From: an uncultured Erysipelotrichaceae bacterium
GTDB taxonomy: Bacteria; Bacillota_I; Bacilli_A; Erysipelotrichales; Erysipelotrichaceae
Direction: 5' to 3'
Assembly: GCA_947649125.1 (NCBI GenBank)
Contig: CANSQL010000004.1
Location: forward strand, 1-64,000
Length of the DNA stretch: 64,000 nt
Numbering within the stretch: the first letter of the stretch is position 1; each line of letters begins with the position of its first letter. Of this stretch, positions 16,586 to 25,364 are shown in pieces. Under the pieces are notes generated by a model. That model ran no database searches and had not been told where the DNA came from. It was given only the letters and a program-made list of their open reading frames with translations. A program made the translations under genes and the position numbers.

Positions 16586-17000
16586 TTCGACCTACCCCTT
16601 TCAAGATATCTTTTTTATCTTTTACTTTCATTCGTTCAAACCATTTGGCACCTCGATTAGGTGCTCCAGTATATGTCAAAGGTATATTGGTTAATTTTTT
16701 AGGTGCTTTTCCTACCATCACCTTGCCATAGTATTGATAACGTGCATATGGAGAGTTATATTGAACCAATCCACTTCCGATATTGGTCGCTCTGATTCCT
16801 GATTGAATCAAATAACCGTTAAACCGAGGGGTTAACGGATCGCATCGTCTCAACACTTCACTGTCAACGTAGCGCTGTGCTTGTTGAAAGGAAAGTGTTT
16901 TATCGGCTGCGAAATCCTTTCTGAATTGCAGCACACCGCGCATCGTGCCACCGTTTATCTTGGCCTTGATTATTTGATCTTTGGGTTGTCTGATTGTCAT
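16572..17000 (-). CDS. head-tail joining protein (minor capsid protein 2 / HK97 gp10-like)
   Basis: A 142-residue basic protein with the pattern GYLIQSG...VQYNSPYARYQYYG, close to the HK97 gp10 motif, placed third in the connector row. It overlaps its neighbours by 4 and 14 bp. It should take part in sealing the filled head to the tail. Confidence 0.82.
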   Translation of the reverse strand: MTIRQPKDQIIKAKINGGTMRGVLQFRKDFAADKTLSFQQAQRYVDSEVLRRCDPLTPRFNGYLIQSGIRATNIGSGLVQYNSPYARYQYYGKVMVGKAPKKLTNIPLTYTGAPNRGAKWFERMKVKDKKDILKGVGRIVGK

Positions 17001-17359
17001 GAGCCGCTGATCCTTATATGTTTGGTGTAAGGGCTGCCCTTATCGTTCACAGAATATGATGTGATTAAGAACACACCATCCGTGTGCTTTAAAAGATCAT
17101 TAGCTGTAGCATTTTCAATAATGACCTCACCCTTCAGCACATAGTCACCTTTTGAGAATATCAATTCTTTAGATGCATTTTCTAAGGGAATCCTTATTGT
17201 ATAGCTATCTGCATAAACCATCCCTTTTTCTGTTACTTCAGAAGCAGTTTTCACAAACCACGAGCAACCATGTATTACGGTGTGTAGATAGGTTTCAATT
17301 CGCTTCTCCTTATCATAGGTCTTATGATAAAGCGTTATTGTGTCGTTGCAGTTTAGCAT
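16997..17359 (-). CDS. head-tail connector protein (minor capsid 1 / DUF6751-like)
   Basis: A 120-residue beta-rich protein beginning with the CNDTITLYHK pattern seen in head closure proteins. It is coupled to both neighbours: its ATG touches the preceding stop and its stop overlaps the next gene. The role as head closure protein is from synteny. Confidence 0.78.
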   Translation of the reverse strand: MLNCNDTITLYHKTYDKEKRIETYLHTVIHGCSWFVKTASEVTEKGMVYADSYTIRIPLENASKELIFSKGDYVLKGEVIIENATANDLLKHTDGVFLITSYSVNDKGSPYTKHIRISGS

Positions 17360-17712
17360 TATCCAATACCTCGATACAATAAACCGGTCGTAGCTAAATG
17401 CTTCACAGCGATTTGATATAGCTCCCTATTAATAGCATTGCTCGATTTTTCTTTCTGATAGGTAACGCTATAACCGTCTGTAGACTCACTGGAGATACCG
17501 CTGTGCGATTTCTGTGCTTCACAGTACAAATATTCAGCAATTTCACAAACACACTGTTTTGCTTCTGTGGGAATCTCTTGTAGTCCTTTCAAACGTCCGA
17601 ACGTAAAGCGGTCGAGTTCTAAACGAGCCTTATACTCATATTTAGAAAAGGACTCCTCAGGAATGATATCCCCAAAGAAGTCCTTCGTGTAATCTTCAAA
17701 GGTTGCGTACAT
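17359..17712 (-). CDS. head-tail connector (gp6-like)
   Basis: A 117-residue helical protein directly after the capsid gene, with the segments FGDIIPEESFSKYEYKAR and VKHLATTGLLYRGIG. Size, helical content and place match the gp6-type adaptor ring that docks on the portal. Coupled to the capsid gene by a 1-bp overlap. Confidence 0.8.
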   Translation of the reverse strand: MYATFEDYTKDFFGDIIPEESFSKYEYKARLELDRFTFGRLKGLQEIPTEAKQCVCEIAEYLYCEAQKSHSGISSESTDGYSVTYQKEKSSNAINRELYQIAVKHLATTGLLYRGIG

Positions 17713-18950
17713 TATTCTGTCTTATCGGTTTCCGCTACTGTTTTAGCAGGTTGAGGTTCGATCGAAGTTAGAACAATATCTTTTGTGACAGCAGCATTTG
17801 TTACTTGAACACTGTCGTTTACATTTCTGCACCCTTTCTTTGAAACTTTTACCGGATAGTATCCTTCGCGTAAATAGAATACCGCTTGACCGGTTGCATC
17901 AGTTACCAATTTAGAACCGTTCACATCTACACGTGCGCCTTCAATCGGTTTTGCATCATCGCCACTGCCGTCCTTTACGGTAAAGGTTACAGTTTTTGCG
18001 GTGTAAGGTGTTGCCGGTTCTAAGTATGCAAATGGGCATCCGGTGCGGTTTTCATCAATGCGTGTTGCCGGATTTGGTAATGCCCATCCCATGCGGAACA
18101 CGACACGTAACGCAATCATATCCTGCTGGGCAAGATTATACACGATTTCTTTTGTTACAGGATCTTGGATAACGCCCTGATCTAAAATCTTAACTGTGAT
18201 ATCTTGACGAATTGCATATACAGCCTGCTTAAAGTCACCGGCTACCAACTGGGCAACACTCTTATCATAGCTACCATTTGTCGGGAAGTACATCGGCGCG
18301 CCGTCTAAAGCGTATTGAGTAGTACCTTGCATATCGCTCTTGAAAATCAATGTTCCATCTGTTGAACGAATACCACGCAATTTAGCACGCATTCCTAAAG
18401 AAGCTAAGCAGCCGTTTACCATATAGCCATCTTCTTCAACCTTGTTAAAAACACCGCCTTCGCCTAATAGCTTAGTATACAAATCAGCTGAGCCGGAATC
18501 AGCGACATTGTTACCAGCTTGACGTGCTAAAGTAATAATATCATTCTGCCATTCTGTAGGACGATTCACACCAAAAACAATGGCAGAGTCAACGCACTGT
18601 CCGATTGCTTCATTTACTCGCGGAGTGATTTCTCCCATGATGTCAAATTCTGCATCATCAAGTACAGCTTCCGGAATAGGTACAATAACTGCCAATTCTC
18701 CCGCTGTCAAGTATACATTGTCCCATGCTTGACGAGTTGTTTGTTTCATACCGGTATCGCCGTTTACCCAATAAGCAGTCGGTAAGAAATCCAATACTCT
18801 AATACGTGTTTGTTTGCTTGTCATGTTCGGCAGCTTACGAGCCAAACCCATGAATACGCTCTGCTTTGGAGCGTCCTGAAAAATTGTGGATACGACCTGT
18901 TCTCTGATTAAAGCCTCCACATCCTGTCGATTTGTAATGTTTACTGTCAT
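17712..18950 (-). CDS. major capsid protein, HK97 fold, with C-terminal Ig-like domain
   Basis: 412 residues. Residues about 1-310 match HK97-fold capsid proteins that have no built-in scaffold (VFMGLARKLPNM, TAGELAVIVPIPEAVL). Residues about 317-400 form a separate beta domain of the carboxypeptidase-regulatory or Big type (VTFTVKDG...IEGARVDVNG, DATGQAVFYLREGYY) with a short charged tail. Such a fused domain would stand out on the capsid surface like a decoration protein. A scaffold gene lies just upstream. Confidence 0.9.
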   Translation of the reverse strand: MTVNITNRQDVEALIREQVVSTIFQDAPKQSVFMGLARKLPNMTSKQTRIRVLDFLPTAYWVNGDTGMKQTTRQAWDNVYLTAGELAVIVPIPEAVLDDAEFDIMGEITPRVNEAIGQCVDSAIVFGVNRPTEWQNDIITLARQAGNNVADSGSADLYTKLLGEGGVFNKVEEDGYMVNGCLASLGMRAKLRGIRSTDGTLIFKSDMQGTTQYALDGAPMYFPTNGSYDKSVAQLVAGDFKQAVYAIRQDITVKILDQGVIQDPVTKEIVYNLAQQDMIALRVVFRMGWALPNPATRIDENRTGCPFAYLEPATPYTAKTVTFTVKDGSGDDAKPIEGARVDVNGSKLVTDATGQAVFYLREGYYPVKVSKKGCRNVNDSVQVTNAAVTKDIVLTSIEPQPAKTVAETDKTE

Positions 18951-18958
18951 AACGAATT

Positions 18959-19477
18959 TTACTCCTTTCCGAACAGCGATCTAAGCGCTGTGTTAGCCTG
19001 TTCTTTTTTATTCGCTACATCTTCATTTGGTCCACTTGTTTTAGAGACCACAAAAGGCACTTTACCAAAATAATCAGGCGCGAGCTCTTTCGCTTTGTTT
19101 ATTAAGGCTTCCGTGTCCTTTAGTTCGTTTTTGCCATCGAATTCTACTGAATCAACACCACCAAGCTTATAGAGAACATAGTCCTTGTCTTTGCAATCTC
19201 CTAATGCCTCAAACAACTTTGATTTTTTGATTCCGTCATTCTTTTCTTTCAACAGACCTTCATAATCTTTTTTGTACTTATCGCGATCTGCTTCAATAGC
19301 ACTGAAATCTCTCTGCTCTAGCTGTTCCTTTTCGCCTTTCAGCTTTTTGTAACTCGTTTTCAGTGAGTTGTAATCTGAGCGCAAAACATATCCATCTCCT
19401 ACTGCCTTCATCACGGCACTTTGTTGTTCTTCGCTCAATTCGATGCCAAATCCTTTAATAACATCTAATACCTGCAT
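18959..19477 (-). CDS. phage scaffold protein (GP20-like)
   Basis: 172 residues, with a coiled coil about 35-95 (KKLKGEKEQLEQRDFSAIEA) and a charged C-terminus, typical of the GP20 minor structural / scaffolding family. The start at 19477 (AAGGAGGTAAGTGAA before ATG) is chosen; the frame runs open to 19615, but that part lies over hairpins and has no start signal. Confidence 0.87.
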   Translation of the reverse strand: MQVLDVIKGFGIELSEEQQSAVMKAVGDGYVLRSDYNSLKTSYKKLKGEKEQLEQRDFSAIEADRDKYKKDYEGLLKEKNDGIKKSKLFEALGDCKDKDYVLYKLGGVDSVEFDGKNELKDTEALINKAKELAPDYFGKVPFVVSKTSGPNEDVANKKEQANTALRSLFGKE

Positions 19478-19576
19478 TTCACTTACCTCCTTATTGTCGG
19501 GGCGGTTCCCGTATGATAGTGGGCAATATATCTCTTGCCATCGAGTGGTGGACAGTTTTATGCCATATCTAGGGCA

Positions 19577-19633
19577 AAAGAAAAGCCACGCTATGGTGGC
19601 TAAATAAAAAAACACGCTATGGGCGGTAACGTG
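19577..19633 (-). terminator. two hairpins between the 77-residue ORF and the scaffold gene
   Basis: On the minus strand a 4-6 bp stem (CACG...CGTG, 19611-19635) is followed by seven T, and 10 bases on a perfect stem AGCCAC/GTGGCT (19584-19601) by TTTTCTTTT. They may dampen read-through and balance minor head proteins against scaffold and capsid. The first stem is weak. Confidence 0.45.
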
Positions 19634-19867
19634 CTAATTATTTTCAAAGTAATCAAAATATTCTTGGGTTATTATACCTTGCTCAAGGTTTTTTAACATC
19701 CTTTTATGTATCCTCTCATATTCATCAGGACTGCAATCACTTTTTGTTACTAAATGGGGCACTAGTGGCTCACTAATACGTGCCAAATACTTATCGTGGT
19801 CACTCAACTCTTTGTATGCCTCTGCTTGCTCATTTAGCGGAAGCTTCTTAAATTCTTCAAATGTCAT
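19634..19867 (-). CDS. small protein encoded after the ADP-ribosyltransferase-bearing head protein
   Basis: A 77-residue acidic helical protein, with no family I recognise. GAGGAGG lies in the end of the preceding gene and the ATG follows its stop by 2 bases, so the two are tightly coupled. A transcription hairpin pair follows. It could be a minor head protein or a protein that holds the transferase domain in check in the producing cell; both are guesses from position. Confidence 0.7.
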   Translation of the reverse strand: MTFEEFKKLPLNEQAEAYKELSDHDKYLARISEPLVPHLVTKSDCSPDEYERIHKRMLKNLEQGIITQEYFDYFENN

Positions 19868-19869
19868 TA

Positions 19870-21498
19870 TTATTCCTCCTCAAGCCAAATACTCCATACA
19901 TTATCGTTTTTCTGCATGTTTTTTACATAAAATTTTGCTTCTCTCTTGAATAAAACTTCATTCTCTCGTTGATTATATTTTCTAATGTCCTTCCCACGCT
20001 TAGAAAGTATATGTACTTGTACTTGTGCATCTTCATTATACACTAAATCTGTAGTTGATGAAAGATATTGATTGTAACAAATCTCGTGTCCGACCTTATG
20101 CTTGGCTACAAACTCTTTAATATCATTGTCATACATGAAGCATATCGACCTGTTCACAATGCCTTTATAGTTCTTTGTTTTGCTAAGAACTGAATCTAAG
20201 TTTTGAACAAATTGTCTTTCCTGATCTGATAGTTTTGCGCCTATACGCAATTTTTCATTGATTTTATATGATCCACTGCTGATATAACTCATTAAAGCAC
20301 CGTATTCCTCTTTACTGTAAACACCTTTCTTTTTTATAGCACCAACTACACCTTTACCATCAATGTATATTCGATCACGTTGTTCACGCAATCCCATAGC
20401 CTTTGAGAACTTCACATATTCATCCATGCTCGCCCTGTATTTTCCTTGCATGAACATGATATCTAACGGATCGCCATCACCTTCCTTTAATGCCTGTATT
20501 GCTTCTCTTTGCGCTCTCATACGTGTTTCTATGACACGTTGCCTTTGCGTCGCTTCGTATCCGGTATATTCCTTGCCGTTGAATGTCTTTGGCGTATCTT
20601 CTTTCTCATTCTGTTCTCTCAGCCATTCATCGCTCCAATTTCGCTTACTTAATCCTTTAATGAACGGATAATACACATGATAACAATTAGCACCGCATAA
20701 GCCTTCCACTGTACCTAATCCGCACACTGTTACAAGCTGTGCTTTCGTCCATACCTGTCCATGCCATTCCCGATGAGTCGGCCTCGCATTGGCGTGCCAC
20801 GCAACTTCAAAGGTATCACAGCCAAGCTGTTCGGCGTGATAATCGGACATTTCTTTTGTGAGTTGTGTTAATGCAGTCGATACGCTTCGTCTTGCAGCTA
20901 CAGTAACACGGTTATGATGTCCGCTTTCGTAGTCAATCCATCGCAAGCCGCTGTTTGTCATTTGACTGACTGCTTTTTTCAAACTTGTTTTGGAATCGAA
21001 TCCGCCGCTTGCCACTTGAAGAATCGCATCATCAAGCACCGCTTTGTAATATTCACTTAATGCCAAAGCTTTCTTGCCTGTTGCTCCATTCACAACAAAC
21101 CCGAGTGTTTTTGAAATGTTGTTTATACCTCCTTTGCATTGCGCTTTTAGATTATATACAAGCGATTGGATTACCGCATTCTTACTATACGGTACAGCTG
21201 ATTTTCCTACAGCTGCATATAGATCCTTGTTGTCGATATAATCTATCTGTACTGCTTGTTCCAATACTTTATCCACATAAGCATCTGACTGAGCTATCGT
21301 CTGTTTCAATAAATCAGTCATTTGCTTATCACTGTATCCGAATATCCGCTGTAATTGGTTCAGCTGATAATCCGCCGTACGTGTTACAACACCGGTCTGC
21401 TTAATTCGTCTTGCCATATCGTTGATGATCTCTTGCTCAAGGTCCAGCCATATAATTTCATTGCCGTATCCAAGCGCTTCGATTTCTTCCGGTGTCAT
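19870..21498 (-). CDS. phage minor capsid protein 2 fused to an ADP-ribosyltransferase domain
   Basis: 542 residues. Residues 1-300 match Phage_min_cap2, a minor head protein next to the portal, with a His/Cys-rich core (WHANARPTHREWHG, CGLGTVEGLCGANCYHVYYP). The C-terminal part (about 365-542) has the arginine-serine-glutamate signature of the clostridial exoenzyme class of ADP-ribosyltransferases: Arg450 (VNRSICF), Ser-Ser-Thr 480-482 (YLSSTTD) and Glu512-x-Glu514 (RENEVLF). The domain would be packaged in the head and could enter the cell with the DNA and modify host proteins from NAD, as T4 Alt does. Its target is unknown. Overlaps the portal gene by 4 bp. Confidence 0.87.
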   Translation of the reverse strand: MTPEEIEALGYGNEIIWLDLEQEIINDMARRIKQTGVVTRTADYQLNQLQRIFGYSDKQMTDLLKQTIAQSDAYVDKVLEQAVQIDYIDNKDLYAAVGKSAVPYSKNAVIQSLVYNLKAQCKGGINNISKTLGFVVNGATGKKALALSEYYKAVLDDAILQVASGGFDSKTSLKKAVSQMTNSGLRWIDYESGHHNRVTVAARRSVSTALTQLTKEMSDYHAEQLGCDTFEVAWHANARPTHREWHGQVWTKAQLVTVCGLGTVEGLCGANCYHVYYPFIKGLSKRNWSDEWLREQNEKEDTPKTFNGKEYTGYEATQRQRVIETRMRAQREAIQALKEGDGDPLDIMFMQGKYRASMDEYVKFSKAMGLREQRDRIYIDGKGVVGAIKKKGVYSKEEYGALMSYISSGSYKINEKLRIGAKLSDQERQFVQNLDSVLSKTKNYKGIVNRSICFMYDNDIKEFVAKHKVGHEICYNQYLSSTTDLVYNEDAQVQVHILSKRGKDIRKYNQRENEVLFKREAKFYVKNMQKNDNVWSIWLEEE

Positions 21499-22868
21499 GC
21501 CATAGGCTCACTTTGCGACGGGAGTTTTTCTCTTGCTTCTTCAATCGTTTCACCATACCACTTTGCCCGATATTCTTCAAGGCTCATGGCGCCCAGTGCA
21601 ACATCTTCTCTATCGGTGTTTCGTTCCTTTTCTGCATCCACAACTATGCTGTCATCCCATTTAAACGAAATATTATATGCACCTTGAGGACATAAACCGT
21701 ATACGCTACAATAGAAATCCATTGCGTCCACCAAATCAATTAACGCATCTTGAAGAGCCATTTGCGTATCAGAAACCATTGTATAAGAACGTTGCTTGCT
21801 TGACTTAATTTCCTCGGCTGTCTTATCCACGTTTTGTGGGTCGCTGAGCGTACCATATGCCAAGCTGCAATTAAATTCGATCATCCTTAACAGTTCATTG
21901 AAACCTTTAAACAGTGCGTCCGCTCTGATATCAGGACTAAACACATCTAACAACGGCTTATCGACTGCTCCACCACCATACTCTACAGGGCGGTATAGCC
22001 GTTCTTTGTGAGATGGCGCAATTTTCTTTGCCTTATCATTAGGATCGTCTCTCAACATACTTTCAGAAATATGTATTGCAGCTTCCTTGGCTTCATACTC
22101 CCAACTAATCTGACTGTATCTGTTATCCGCTTCCTTGATGAGATCTACTGCTCTTGCATAAACAGAACAACCAAGCGGATTATCACTGTCTCCCGAATTC
22201 GCTAACGGGACCCTGAAATATCCAAAAGGCACTTTTTTCACATTGGAAAATACTACTTCATATTCCAGCTTATTCCATTCAGCTACAGATTGCACCGGTA
22301 TTTCAGAGCCAAGCACCGCATCGGTCGTGCTTTGATACGCACGATTCCTTATTCTTAATGTTCCATTAATTAGCTCGTGATCTTCTAGCCTAGTATATAT
22401 TGATTGTCCTTTGCGCAACTGTTCAGCAAACACACATCGTGTAATATTGCCTGAACCATCAAACGCAACCGGAAAAAAGGCATTTGCCTGTATGTACTGC
22501 ACGCTTAATCCTTGTTCTGTTACATACGGCTTGAATACCACACCGCCTTTAGCACATCCATATTCAACATATCGCCGCAACCCTTTTAATGTTTCTCCAT
22601 AGAATGTTTGCAAATACTCGGCTCTTGGACTTCCTGATATTTCTGATTTCATTTCCAAGGTAACAAGTCTCGCGATTTCAGAAGCAATAGCCGATGCCAA
22701 ATTGCAGCTTTTTATGTTCTTGTTCAGCCACGGAGCCTTATTTTCGAACATCCTAGACCAAAGATTGATATCAAGGGCCATTTTACCTGTTAGAGCCATA
22801 TCTATCTGCGTATCGGAATGTTTATTCAGTTCCTTTGCAATAAAACTCATCATTCTGTTAAAATCCAT
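21495..22868 (-). CDS. portal protein (SPP1 gp6-like)
   Basis: 457 residues with the Phage_prot_Gp6 pattern (ASAIASEIARLVTLEM, VPFGYFRVPLANSGD, TAEEIKSSKQRSYTMVSDTQ). It forms the dodecameric DNA gate of the head. It lies after the large terminase gene, with AAGAGGTGA before the ATG, and overlaps the next gene through ATGA. Confidence 0.93.
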   Translation of the reverse strand: MDFNRMMSFIAKELNKHSDTQIDMALTGKMALDINLWSRMFENKAPWLNKNIKSCNLASAIASEIARLVTLEMKSEISGSPRAEYLQTFYGETLKGLRRYVEYGCAKGGVVFKPYVTEQGLSVQYIQANAFFPVAFDGSGNITRCVFAEQLRKGQSIYTRLEDHELINGTLRIRNRAYQSTTDAVLGSEIPVQSVAEWNKLEYEVVFSNVKKVPFGYFRVPLANSGDSDNPLGCSVYARAVDLIKEADNRYSQISWEYEAKEAAIHISESMLRDDPNDKAKKIAPSHKERLYRPVEYGGGAVDKPLLDVFSPDIRADALFKGFNELLRMIEFNCSLAYGTLSDPQNVDKTAEEIKSSKQRSYTMVSDTQMALQDALIDLVDAMDFYCSVYGLCPQGAYNISFKWDDSIVVDAEKERNTDREDVALGAMSLEEYRAKWYGETIEEAREKLPSQSEPMA

Positions 22869-22879
22869 ATCATCACCTC

Positions 22880-24247
22880 TTATTCATATCGGATAAACTT
22901 CGTTATATAACGCTCAATCGTATATTCAAAGGCATCCAATGTATCGATATCACTTGTTCCGTTATCCAGTCTTTCATCCTCAACCAACTTATCCGGATTC
23001 CATATAGCACTGCACAGCGCTGTTACCAAAGAATCACACATTTCTGCCATATAATAAAAACGCATCTGCGCCATCATTCTATTAGTGAGACGAATGCGTT
23101 CTGTTATTACTTCTTTCAATGCGTTGTCTATCCTAAGCCAGCCTAAGCCTTGCTTTTTGGCCGTGCTGCGTAATCCGTTGATTAATGTTTGTTCTGCACT
23201 ATCACAATACACATGTGTGATATTTCCGTACATGTTTAAAACTCTATAACAGAAATCTATGAAATACTGCCCCAGTTTATCAGGATCTATATCTCCGTTG
23301 CTGCAATCGTACCACTGGGAAGCTAAAACAATAATTTCTTGATAGTTTCTTGTAATTCCGGTTGCCACAAAAGCATGTCCGGAACCGTTACCGCCAAAAT
23401 CCACACCGATGATAATCTCTGATAAATTAGGCGGCTTTTCTTTTTTCTTAAATCTATTTTCTCTTGTTTCGGTTTCTGAATTTACGGCATCCGCAAAAGC
23501 TCTGTATATCAGACCTTCGGCAATTACCCGCTTGCCTAGGATATCACGCTGATACCATATACTCTTTTTATCGTATTGACTTTCGATTTCAAGTTTGCGT
23601 TCATCAGAGATGTTGACGTTATCTTTTAGTGTGAAATGTTCATAATTGTATCCACCCAGTAAATTCCCTTCAGCATACTGCTTAGCGTATTTATCAATAT
23701 ATTCTGTGTATATCTTAGCTTTTGGGTTGTCGGGGTTTAGATCCCAAAAAATTTTACGCTTATGCGCTGCAAGCTGTCTGTTGAAAGCCTCTCTGATCGT
23801 GTTTTCGTGATGCAGGTTGATTTCTGTTGCTATCCACATACCGTATGAATTACCACGTATCTTTTTGAAAGAATCAGCTTTCGCAGCACCCGCAAATATT
23901 ACAATGCGTTGTTTATTACAAGTAGATGGTCCTTTGATATATAAGCAGTCATTGCCTTTGTATTTGCCCCAATGTGATTGCCCTCTGAATATGTACTCTA
24001 ATCCAAAGCCATTGGCGTCACCGATATTCAGCTTTGCGTTGGCTACGGTAGAGCCTGTCGCGAGATGAATGCGATCTCTTGTTGATTTTAAATCATGTGC
24101 AAAAGCATAAATGTTGTCCACTGTCTTACCTGCACGCACAGCACCTTCCGCAACATTATAGATACAATCGTTGCATTTACGGATATATGATATATGCTTA
24201 GAACCAAAATTAAACGGTATCGTCTTTTTCTTTGTTATTTTCGCCAT
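22880..24247 (-). CDS. terminase large subunit (PBSX type)
   Basis: 455 residues. The N-terminal ATPase has a variant Walker A (GAVRAGKT, residues 35-42) and the DLNPDNP segment. The C-terminal RNase H-like nuclease shows the acidic residues of IIGVDFGG, CDSAEQT and DTLDAFEYT. It powers DNA packaging and cuts the concatemer. The start overlaps the small-subunit gene by 38 bp and has only a weak ribosome-binding site, so coupling is likely. Confidence 0.95.
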   Translation of the reverse strand: MAKITKKKTIPFNFGSKHISYIRKCNDCIYNVAEGAVRAGKTVDNIYAFAHDLKSTRDRIHLATGSTVANAKLNIGDANGFGLEYIFRGQSHWGKYKGNDCLYIKGPSTCNKQRIVIFAGAAKADSFKKIRGNSYGMWIATEINLHHENTIREAFNRQLAAHKRKIFWDLNPDNPKAKIYTEYIDKYAKQYAEGNLLGGYNYEHFTLKDNVNISDERKLEIESQYDKKSIWYQRDILGKRVIAEGLIYRAFADAVNSETETRENRFKKKEKPPNLSEIIIGVDFGGNGSGHAFVATGITRNYQEIIVLASQWYDCSNGDIDPDKLGQYFIDFCYRVLNMYGNITHVYCDSAEQTLINGLRSTAKKQGLGWLRIDNALKEVITERIRLTNRMMAQMRFYYMAEMCDSLVTALCSAIWNPDKLVEDERLDNGTSDIDTLDAFEYTIERYITKFIRYE

Positions 24248-24938
24248 ATATCATTTCATCCGTTTCTGCAGTATCCTCTATCTCTGTATTGTTTCCGGTT
24301 AACTTATCTGTCTGCGCTTGTATTTGCGCTAATCTTGCCTTTTGTATCTCACTGGCTGTCTCCCAGTTTCGATGCAGCAGGGCATCATAATCCTTGATCA
24401 TTGACATCAGTGTACCCATAGCACGACTTTGTGCTTTCATGTTACTTGCCTCTTTATCCCAAGCTTGTTGGACCTCATACCCTAAAGAATCACCCTTGAA
24501 AGTCAATTCCGTTGTTTTGTCATCTTTATTTAAAACGTGCATGATATTCTGAGAATGGATCACTCTTGCATATTGCAGCTCAATCCCTTGCCATACAACA
24601 TCCAAAGGGTCTTGCGGCATCTCTTTTATGATTTCTATAAGCTCTGGCGGAACGTACTTGGAATATAGCCCGTGCTTCATCGCATTTTGGTTTCCGAGGT
24701 TCTTTCCTTTAGCATTTTGATTGCCCGGTTGTCCACCTCGTTTTTTCGGAGTACTCCAATCACTTTTTTTCGGAGTACTCCGATTATTTCCCAACCATTT
24801 ATCTTTGCATTTCCAACCGGATACCGTCTTTTCGGAGCACCCTAGAATGCCTGCAATCTCTCTGTTGCTAATCTGTCCGTCATGCTCATCGAATATCTCT
24901 TTAGCTTTTTTTCGATTTTCTGATTGCGCCTTCGGCAT
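24210..24938 (-). CDS. terminase small subunit
   Basis: 242 residues. An N-terminal helix-turn-helix (ISNREIAGILGCSEKTVSGWKCKDKW, about 23-48, quoted in parts as ISNREIAGILG and TVSGWK) is followed by a GNQNAKG...GNQNAMKHGLYS segment typical of this family. A unit STPKK(S/R) is doubled at 8-residue spacing. The protein recognises the packaging site and recruits the large subunit. AAAGGAGTG precedes the ATG. The DNA of the doubled unit carries two GGAGTACTCC palindromes. Confidence 0.9.
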   Translation of the reverse strand: MPKAQSENRKKAKEIFDEHDGQISNREIAGILGCSEKTVSGWKCKDKWLGNNRSTPKKSDWSTPKKRGGQPGNQNAKGKNLGNQNAMKHGLYSKYVPPELIEIIKEMPQDPLDVVWQGIELQYARVIHSQNIMHVLNKDDKTTELTFKGDSLGYEVQQAWDKEASNMKAQSRAMGTLMSMIKDYDALLHRNWETASEIQKARLAQIQAQTDKLTGNNTEIEDTAETDEMIYGENNKEKDDTV

Positions 24939-24997
24939 TCTATCACACTCCTTTCTGGATAAAAGATTTTTTCATTACTTTTTATTGCATATTCTGA

Positions 24998-25003
24998 TAT
25001 AAT
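24998..25003 (+). promoter_or_regulatory. extended -10 promoter on the plus strand
   Basis: TGATATAAT is a perfect extended -10 element; the -35 region at 17-base spacing (TTACTT) is weak. It points against the late operon and is followed by a structured RNA that ends in a clear terminator at 25324-25359. Confidence 0.5.
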
Positions 25004-25009
25004 GATTAT

Positions 25010-25359
25010 AAGAACAAGCACGTTATTGTTCTAGGAGCACATTAGCGGAGGTAACTATGTTAACAAAACTTTTGTTCTCCCCCGGACTCATGATCTAGCT
25101 GTATAAGTCAATACCGCGGGATTAGTGCTGAGCGCGGTACTCATTTGCACTGATTCATTGGCGATTACCTGCAAGGATTCGCTACCCTAGTACGTGTTAA
25201 TCGCGATATCAAAGCTTATGAAAATGATACAGTGGGGGTTATGCAAAGCGGGGCATGATGGGTGTGCTCATCAAACTTTGCAGTCAGAGTAATAGGGTTT
25301 ACTTTGAAGAGTCCTAGCACACAACAGTTGGCGGACCCTAACGTCAACTGTTTTTTTTT
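25010..25359 (+). ncRNA. structured non-coding RNA candidate, plus strand
   Basis: A 350-base stretch with no credible long gene but dense base pairing: AGAACAA/TTGTTCT (25011-25032, with a second TTGTTCT at 25072), AACAA/TTGTT (25062-25076), TACCGCG/CGCGGTA (25112-25139), GCGATTA/TAATCGC (25161-25204), TGCAAAG/CTTTGCA (25242-25282) enclosing TGATG/CATCA, and a 10-bp terminator stem (25324-25351) with nine T. The loop of the third helix can pair over 7 positions with 25147-25153, a pseudoknot. A 13-codon ORF with GGAGG before it starts at 25058. It runs opposite to the late operon. The class is unknown. Confidence 0.6.
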
Positions 25360-25364
25360 ATGCA

